A DNA stretch of 64,000 bases, from positions 62,001-126,000 of the forward strand of contig KL370840.1 of NCBI GenBank assembly GCA_000701945.1, written 5' to 3'. The notes under the pieces were generated by a model that ran no database searches, had not been told where the DNA came from, and saw nothing but the letters and a program-made list of their open reading frames with translations. The position numbers and the translations under genes are program-made. Positions 58,029-64,000 of the stretch are shown in pieces. Each line of letters starts with the position of its first letter. Position 1 is the first letter of the stretch. This DNA is from Anaerotruncus sp. MC2020 (GTDB lineage: Bacteria; Bacillota; Clostridia; Oscillospirales; Ruminococcaceae).

Positions 58029-61000
58029 ATGAGCAGCAGATTCAAAAAAGGGCTTTCTGCCCTGTTGGCTGTCGTTTCCGTTGTTTCAACGGGACAGTTC
58101 CACGCGGGCTTTACCGCGGCTGCCGATGCTATCAATGAAGCAGCTTCAAAGATAACAGGCGGCGATGTGAACGGTGACGGCACGACGAATGACGCAGATG
58201 TCGATGCTATCGCGGCTTTCCTCGGGAAATCCGCAGCGGCGGCAGGCAAGGACTCCAAATACGACGTCTATAAGGACGGCACGGTCGATGCACGCGACCT
58301 TCTCGCGGCAAGTCAGCTCGCGGGCGGTCTTGCTCCCGTAAAGCCTGCGAATGAGGCTTCGGGCGATACTGTGCAGATTGAGGTCGGCAGTGCGGAGTGC
58401 GTCCCCGGCGAGCAGGTCGCTATCGACGTTAATATCGTCGACTGGGATCAGGACCTCGGTGCGCTTGAGCTATACCTCGACTTCGACAGCAGCCTGAAGC
58501 TCACAGAGGTCGACTGCACGGGCAAGTATCAGTTCGCAGCTGAGGGCAATAAGCTCAAGCTGTTCGGACTCACAGAGCTTGCCGACGTGTACCGCGGTAC
58601 AGTTGCAACGCTGAAATTCGACGTTCCCGATACGGCATACGGCGACTATGACGTCAAGGTCAATTCCTGCGCCGTCTACAACAACGCATTCCAGTCTCTT
58701 AAGCCGAACACTAAGGTCGGTCTCATCGCGGCTGACGTGACCGAGAGACCGCTGTATCTCTCTCCCGCGTATACGAACAGCAAGTCCCTCTACCTCACAT
58801 GGAGTATGCCCTATTGCAGCGGCGAACTCGAGGGCTATATCGTATACCGTGACGGTAAGGAGATTGCCCGCGTAAAGGACTGCGGCTACTACGACGAGAA
58901 GCTCGAAACAGGCAAGAAGTACCAGTACGAGGTGCAGGCATACGGCGCGGACGGCTACCTCTCGGCTAAGTCCAAGGCAATCACGGCAGCTCCTCTCGCT
59001 CCCGTTATAAGTGCGCTCGCATTCACTGACAATGCCGAGGTCATAGGCGGCAAGAGCGCCGACCTCCGTGCAACAATGGAAAAGACCGTTGACGCGGCTT
59101 CGTATTCGCTCTCCTACCTCGACAAGCAGGGCAGGGAGCAGGTGATTTTCAGCGGAGAGAGCACTGCTGTATCTGCTGCCGATATCCGCTGGAACATCAA
59201 GGACGTTCCCAGCGGCGAGTATACTCTCACGTTCAGAGTAACCGACAAGGACGGCGCTTCCGCCGAGAAGACGCTGACCGTGACCGTCGACACGACGCCT
59301 CCCGAGCAGGTATTCGGCTTCGATGTTTTCGAGGGCGAAAAGGAAATGAAGCTCACATGGGGCATCGCCGCCGAGGCGAAGGTTGTCGGCTACAACATCT
59401 ACCGCCGCACGGAAACAGGCGCGTATAAGCTCCTGAAATACATAGACAAGCGTGAAACTCTCGAATATGTCGACAAGGACCTCGCTGAGGGTGACATCTA
59501 CTTCTATATGATGTGCGCTGTCGACAAATTCGGTCAGGAGGGCATCTACTCCGATGAGAAGTCCGCTGCCGCAAAGGGCGACGAGACTATCCCCGAGGTA
59601 ACGCTCTTCCTCCCCGAGAGCGGCAAGGTGCTCAGCCACTTTGTCACCCTCTCCGTCAAGGCTGAGGACAATGTCGGAGTTGCGTCCGTAGCGGGCTTCA
59701 TCTCCGAGGACGACGGCAAGACATGGAGCAAGCTCTTCGAGGGCAAGGGCTCTTCCGCGAGCTACAGCTTCGATACGACAAAGTACAAGGAAGCCAATAT
59801 CAAGCTCCGCGCGGCTGCGTATGACTACGCGGGCAACGAGAGCAAGGAGCTCGTTCACATATATGCGGTTGACAACGCAGGTCCCGCGCAGGTGGTCAAT
59901 GTCCGTTCGGCTGCTGTTACCGACGTGACGGCTTCTATCGCGTGGGACGACGTCCCCGACGAAGATTTCAGCTATTTCACAGCCAAGTATTATCCTACCG
60001 AGAACAAGGAGAAGGTCAGCACTGTAACTACCTCCACTACTCTCGGCGTCAACCTCTCGGGTCTCACTCCCGAGACCTCATACACCGTTGAGGTTGCGGC
60101 TGTTGACATCTACGGCAACGTCGGCGCTTACTCCGAGCCGTTCGCGTTCGTGACGACTGCGGATACAGTTGCGCCTATCATTGCTGCATTCAATCCCAAG
60201 CCCGACTACTTCAACAAGTCCATTCCGCTCGTGGTTACTGCTCAGGACGATTTCAGCGTCGCTTCTGTGACTGTACAGGCGTCGCAGTCCAACGAGAAGG
60301 ACGCAAAGTGGGCTGACGCTGCTGTTATCGCCAATGAGAGCGGCAGTGCATATTTCAACGCTTCATACGAGCTCGACCTCACTCCCTACGCTGAGGGCAA
60401 GCTCTATCTGCGCGCATTCGCAGTCGACAAGGCAGGCACAAAGGGCGAGCTTTCGGCTGTCTATGAGTACATAATCAAGCGTACTGCTCCCGCTGCGCCT
60501 ACGAAGTTCAGCGCCTCCTCCGACGCTAACGCTATCGAGCTCAAATGGGAGCCCTATGAGGAGAAGACCGAGTCGGCATTCTTCTCGCTCTACAGGAGCG
60601 ACAAGGAGGATGGCGAATACACGCCTATCCTTGTGAAGAGCGGCTCGCTCAACTACTTCGACAGGTCTGCCGAGACAGGCAAGACCTACTTCTACAAGCT
60701 TACCGCTATCGACGCCGCAGGCAACGAGAGTGCAATGTCAAAGGCTGTTAGCGCCGTCCTCAAGGAGGACAAGGAAAAGCCCGAGATAGTTAGCATTTCT
60801 CCTGCTGAGACTGAGGTGCTCAGCACGGCATACAACAAGGTGTCCGCTCTCGTCAGCGACAACGTGAAGCTCGCGTCCGTGACTATGGATTACCGCCTCA
60901 GCGAGAACGATACATTCAAGCCCTTCGTTGAGCTCAAGGATATCAGCGACTACTACACAGTCGCGGATGGAACTCTCCCCGAGGCTGCGCTCAAGTCTCA

Positions 61001-64000
61001 GACTGTGGAGATAAGAGTCAATGCGGTCGACGGAGCAGGCTTAAAAGCTGACACAAAGACGGTCAAGTACACTGTCGACAACTCATTCACCGATATCAAG
61101 GAGATAAAGGCTGAGCAGCTCTCCGACCACATCGCCCTCACATGGAAGGCGGAGGAGAATAAGCTCTCCACAGGTTACTACATCTACAAAAAGGCTAATA
61201 CTGCCGCATGGCAGCGTATCGGCTCCATGGAGGTCGACGCCGAGAAAAAGGGCGAGTACCTCTTCACCGACTACAGCGTCAATGCTGCGGGTACTCTCAC
61301 CTACAAGGTCGAGGCGTACTGCTCCAACGGCATAATGACCGAGAAGGAGACCGCTCCCATGCAGATATACACCGCTCCCGAGGCGTCTCTCGTTGTAGAG
61401 AACGCACAGCAGAAGGGCGTTGAGTATATCTTTGACGCGACGGGCTGCCGCGACTACTACGGTATCGAGTCGATAGTCCTCGACTACGGCGACGGCACCT
61501 CAGTCAGCGACACCTCAGCCGCTACGGCTAAATTCGTACACAAGTACGCTGATACAGGCACATACACGGCGACCCTCACCTGCACAAACGAGCAGGGACT
61601 CGTTTCGACCTGCAAGTGCGTCATCGACGTGACCGAGCGCGTGCTCATCGGTGAGTCGACCGTATTCGTCAAGACCACTGACGGCAAGCCTGCGGGCGGA
61701 ATCAACGTCTACGTTGACCTCGGTACGGAGCGTCAGAAGAAGCTCGCTACCGATTCAAACGGCAAGGTCACATTCAGCACGGTTGCAGGAATACACACTA
61801 TCGGCGTGTTCGGCGACGGCTACCTCCCCGCAGAGAAGGAGTGCACCATTCTTGCGGGTACAGGCAACGTATTCAATTTCTCCGTTGTTGAGGAAGACAT
61901 TGTCACAGCTGATTTCAAGGTCGAGCGCATGAAGCTCGATGAGATAAAGGCGGCAGGCATCGATATCACTGCTCCCGAGAACCAGCACATCGTTGAGGTC
62001 GAGGTGAACATCACCTACAAGGCTCACGAGCACGACAAGGGCAAAATGCACTTCTACGCCAACAGCAAGGGCTGTGTAGTCGGCGGCGGAGGCTGGTTCG
62101 GCGGCTGGGGCGGCGGCAGCTGGGGAGGCGGAAACGGCGGCTCTGTAGTCACCAAGCCCGTGTTCGTCAGCTTCGACCCCGACACCAATGAAGTTGACAC
62201 TCTCATTACCATGACTGTCCCCGTAAAGGCGAGCTTCCTGAAGGAATTCTTCCACGCGAGCCTCAAGGTCATAAACAACGCTGATAAGCAGTACACTATC
62301 TCGCAGAACGAGGTAAAGCTCAATCTCCCTGACGGACTTACTCTCGTCGAGACCGAAAAGAGCGACAGTGCTAACGTGTCGTTCGATGTTCTCGAGGGTC
62401 AGTCCTCGAAGGATATCGACTGGATAATCCGCGGCGACAAGGACGGCGAGTACAATATCTCCGCTTCCTATACAGGTCACCTCGACCGTTTCAATGAGAC
62501 TGTAAATGCGGAGTTTACTCCCGATGAGCCTATCACGGTTTACGGCGAGAAGGCTGTAGCAGTCGACATCATCGTTCCCGAGCAGCTCTTCGACAACCGC
62601 TTCGTATTCGAGGTGCGCATGACGAACAACTGCCCTGTGGACGTTTACTGCCCGAATACTGACGTCGGAGCTATCGTATCCAGCGCACTCGGAAACTTCA
62701 ACAGCAAGCTCCCCGATATCTACCAGAGAAGCATCAAGAAGGACGGCAAATACGTAAGGATACTCCCTGCGGACGACCCGCCGCTCGAAGTCCTCGAGCC
62801 AGGATTTACTTACAGCGTTATCTATGAGTGCGAGGACGTATTCTCAGGCATTGACGGCGTAGGCGAGGACAGCTTCTACGACAGCCGCCTCGACGTAGTC
62901 AGTGCGTCGCTGAAGGTGCTCAACGGCTCGCGCATACCCGTTACGCTCAGCGTAGTGCCCAACACCGAGTTCCTCGTTATCGACGAGATAAAGGAGCTCA
63001 AATACGACCACGACACGCAGTTTGTGCTCTTCGTAACAGGCGGCAGATACGAGAAGCCCCTCAAAAATGCAACCGTAAGATTCGACGACCAGACCGTTTC
63101 TACGGGCGATGAGGGCTATGCAGTCCTTAATCTGCCGACTGACGATAAGAACCACACGATGAGGATAACCTGCGGCGGCTACAAGTACAAGGTGATACTT
63201 CCCTACGTAGGCTATACCGAGGGTATCGACTATGTACAGCTCGAATCCAGCGGTCTCTATGATGAGGACGAAAAGGAGGAGGAGAAGCATTACGAGCCCG
63301 GTCACGTATCAGAGGGCTACTCGGACGGCATGGGCAGTATTGCAACTCCCGGCGCATTCGGTGACCCCGATGACGACCAGTACGAATCAAGAACATTCAG
63401 CGGAAATATGAAGCTCGGTGACGCCTTCGAGTATGAGTTCAATGAAGATATACCGATAATCGGCGGTCACAAGTTCCAGTTCGACGATGTGAATCTTCCT
63501 GTCAAGCTCTCGCTTGATGATGAAGGATTTGTTTCGCTTCTGCTCTTCGACGAGGGCTACGACTTCCTTACAGGCAAGGAGCCCGAGGAGAAGACCATCC
63601 AGCAGGAGTACAAGGAAGCTCAGAAGATAATCGAGCAGTACAAGGGCAAATCGATGAAGCAGGTAGCTGAGGACATCAAGAAGGCTCCTATCAAAAAGAA
63701 TCCGCTCAAATTCAAGGACGGCGAATTCAAGGCGCAGATGAATGCTATGGCTGCTCTTTCCGCAAGCTACGACCCCAAGAAGGGCTTTGCCGAGTGTGTA
63801 CGCACGGGCGGCATCGTCTTCCGCGGACAGATACTCATACAGTTTGAGTTCAAGTATGAATGGGATACGACTATAGTTGTTGCCTCCATTCCTGTTGCGA
63901 TAAGCGTAGGTGTGGGACTGAAGCTCAATGTAAACACTTCGTTCACTATAGAGAGCAACAACGGCGACCTCGAGGTTACAGGAAACCTCTCCGTTGAGGC
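58029..64000 (+). CDS. Giant exported protein with N-terminal dockerin, cohesin-like and FN3-like domains (runs off the window)
   Basis: 1,990 codons are visible with no stop. ACGGAGG lies 7 bases before the ATG. Signal peptide 1-32; dockerin at about 43-99 (GDVNGDGTTNDADVDAIAAF, then KDGTVDARDLLAAS); a cohesin-like beta-sandwich at about 114-237 (VQIEVGSAECVPGEQVAIDV, LGALELYLDFDSSLKL, RGTVATLKFDVPDT). Then at least five fibronectin III / bacterial Ig-like units to about 1130, a PKD-like domain (1136-1200; VLDYGDGTS), a carboxypeptidase-regulatory-like domain (1211-1287), a Gly/Trp-rich loop (about 1351-1373), further beta domains, and a coiled charged stretch near 1860. Dockerin plus cohesin in one chain is the plan of an adaptor scaffoldin. 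Neighbouring exported dockerin proteins could be its clients. The C terminus is not seen. Confidence 0.88.
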   Translation, partial: MSSRFKKGLSALLAVVSVVSTGQFHAGFTAAADAINEAASKITGGDVNGDGTTNDADVDAIAAFLGKSAAAAGKDSKYDVYKDGTVDARDLLAASQLAGGLAPVKPANEASGDTVQIEVGSAECVPGEQVAIDVNIVDWDQDLGALELYLDFDSSLKLTEVDCTGKYQFAAEGNKLKLFGLTELADVYRGTVATLKFDVPDTAYGDYDVKVNSCAVYNNAFQSLKPNTKVGLIAADVTERPLYLSPAYTNSKSLYLTWSMPYCSGELEGYIVYRDGKEIARVKDCGYYDEKLETGKKYQYEVQAYGADGYLSAKSKAITAAPLAPVISALAFTDNAEVIGGKSADLRATMEKTVDAASYSLSYLDKQGREQVIFSGESTAVSAADIRWNIKDVPSGEYTLTFRVTDKDGASAEKTLTVTVDTTPPEQVFGFDVFEGEKEMKLTWGIAAEAKVVGYNIYRRTETGAYKLLKYIDKRETLEYVDKDLAEGDIYFYMMCAVDKFGQEGIYSDEKSAAAKGDETIPEVTLFLPESGKVLSHFVTLSVKAEDNVGVASVAGFISEDDGKTWSKLFEGKGSSASYSFDTTKYKEANIKLRAAAYDYAGNESKELVHIYAVDNAGPAQVVNVRSAAVTDVTASIAWDDVPDEDFSYFTAKYYPTENKEKVSTVTTSTTLGVNLSGLTPETSYTVEVAAVDIYGNVGAYSEPFAFVTTADTVAPIIAAFNPKPDYFNKSIPLVVTAQDDFSVASVTVQASQSNEKDAKWADAAVIANESGSAYFNASYELDLTPYAEGKLYLRAFAVDKAGTKGELSAVYEYIIKRTAPAAPTKFSASSDANAIELKWEPYEEKTESAFFSLYRSDKEDGEYTPILVKSGSLNYFDRSAETGKTYFYKLTAIDAAGNESAMSKAVSAVLKEDKEKPEIVSISPAETEVLSTAYNKVSALVSDNVKLASVTMDYRLSENDTFKPFVELKDISDYYTVADGTLPEAALKSQTVEIRVNAVDGAGLKADTKTVKYTVDNSFTDIKEIKAEQLSDHIALTWKAEENKLSTGYYIYKKANTAAWQRIGSMEVDAEKKGEYLFTDYSVNAAGTLTYKVEAYCSNGIMTEKETAPMQIYTAPEASLVVENAQQKGVEYIFDATGCRDYYGIESIVLDYGDGTSVSDTSAATAKFVHKYADTGTYTATLTCTNEQGLVSTCKCVIDVTERVLIGESTVFVKTTDGKPAGGINVYVDLGTERQKKLATDSNGKVTFSTVAGIHTIGVFGDGYLPAEKECTILAGTGNVFNFSVVEEDIVTADFKVERMKLDEIKAAGIDITAPENQHIVEVEVNITYKAHEHDKGKMHFYANSKGCVVGGGGWFGGWGGGSWGGGNGGSVVTKPVFVSFDPDTNEVDTLITMTVPVKASFLKEFFHASLKVINNADKQYTISQNEVKLNLPDGLTLVETEKSDSANVSFDVLEGQSSKDIDWIIRGDKDGEYNISASYTGHLDRFNETVNAEFTPDEPITVYGEKAVAVDIIVPEQLFDNRFVFEVRMTNNCPVDVYCPNTDVGAIVSSALGNFNSKLPDIYQRSIKKDGKYVRILPADDPPLEVLEPGFTYSVIYECEDVFSGIDGVGEDSFYDSRLDVVSASLKVLNGSRIPVTLSVVPNTEFLVIDEIKELKYDHDTQFVLFVTGGRYEKPLKNATVRFDDQTVSTGDEGYAVLNLPTDDKNHTMRITCGGYKYKVILPYVGYTEGIDYVQLESSGLYDEDEKEEEKHYEPGHVSEGYSDGMGSIATPGAFGDPDDDQYESRTFSGNMKLGDAFEYEFNEDIPIIGGHKFQFDDVNLPVKLSLDDEGFVSLLLFDEGYDFLTGKEPEEKTIQQEYKEAQKIIEQYKGKSMKQVAEDIKKAPIKKNPLKFKDGEFKAQMNAMAALSASYDPKKGFAECVRTGGIVFRGQILIQFEFKYEWDTTIVVASIPVAISVGVGLKLNVNTSFTIESNNGDLEVTGNLSVE

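Noticed and set aside
58470..59858. 462-codon open frame on the minus strand inside the giant surface-protein gene
   Set aside because: Antisense to dockerin, cohesin-like and FN3-like coding sequence, with low-complexity Leu/Ala/Glu content and no start signal.

Overview
The window looks like chromosome from a Gram-positive, plant-fibre-degrading gut anaerobe close to Ruminococcus (Oscillospiraceae). The basis is dockerin-type EF-hand pairs in several exported proteins, a cohesin-like domain, a GH30 xylanase relic, Thr-rich linkers, an SPKTG-type cell-wall sorting signal, strong AGGAGG ribosome binding sites and TTGACA-17-TATAAT promoters. No species can be named from sequence reading alone.

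Layout. (a) 1-9.2 kb, G+C-rich: a leftward operon of ABC permease, ABC ATPase, C45-type hydrolase-like lipoprotein, response regulator and sensor kinase (cut by the window edge), then a rightward 852-residue ribosomal-protection/EF-G-like GTPase fused to a YacP/Rae1-type NYN nuclease domain. (b) 9.4-32.1 kb, visibly more A+T-rich and mosaic: a stand-alone Spo0A-C-like regulator and a divergent HTH protein, a transporter/kinase/phosphatase/GtrA operon, five tandem VOC (glyoxalase-fold) genes with one decayed, an HD-kinase fusion, a MacAB-like ABC efflux operon, a truncated zeta-toxin-like gene, and a cassette of small membrane-tethered proteins including a G-Y/F-D pentad-repeat protein. It is bounded on the right by tRNA-Ala(GGC) and on the left by a 23-base copy of a tRNA 3' end in the same orientation, the geometry expected of a tRNA-integrated genomic island. 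(c) 32.3-39 kb, G+C-rich: DUF4236 protein, serine hydrolase, amidase, a DacF-like protein that has lost all three catalytic motifs, and a two-gene unit with a solute-binding/von Willebrand A fusion. (d) 39-53 kb: five ECF sigma factors, each overlapping a membrane-anchored anti-sigma-like protein; three pairs are followed closely by an exported protein, two of them dockerin-like. A deletion-scarred GH30/CBM22 pseudogene lies between. (e) 53-64 kb: a divergent pair of very large exported proteins, a BspA-type leucine-rich-repeat protein with C-terminal dockerin and a >1,990-residue protein with N-terminal dockerin and cohesin-like domain that runs off the end.

How the parts fit: regions c to e read as a cell-envelope and surface-sensing neighbourhood in which several transmembrane anti-sigma-like sensors, each tied to its own sigma factor, probably control exported dockerin or binding proteins. 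The best candidates for something new are that sigma/sensor/exported-protein array, the GTPase-nuclease fusion, and the membrane-tethered repeat-protein cassette on the putative island. Functions are inferred from family resemblance; no database search was possible.
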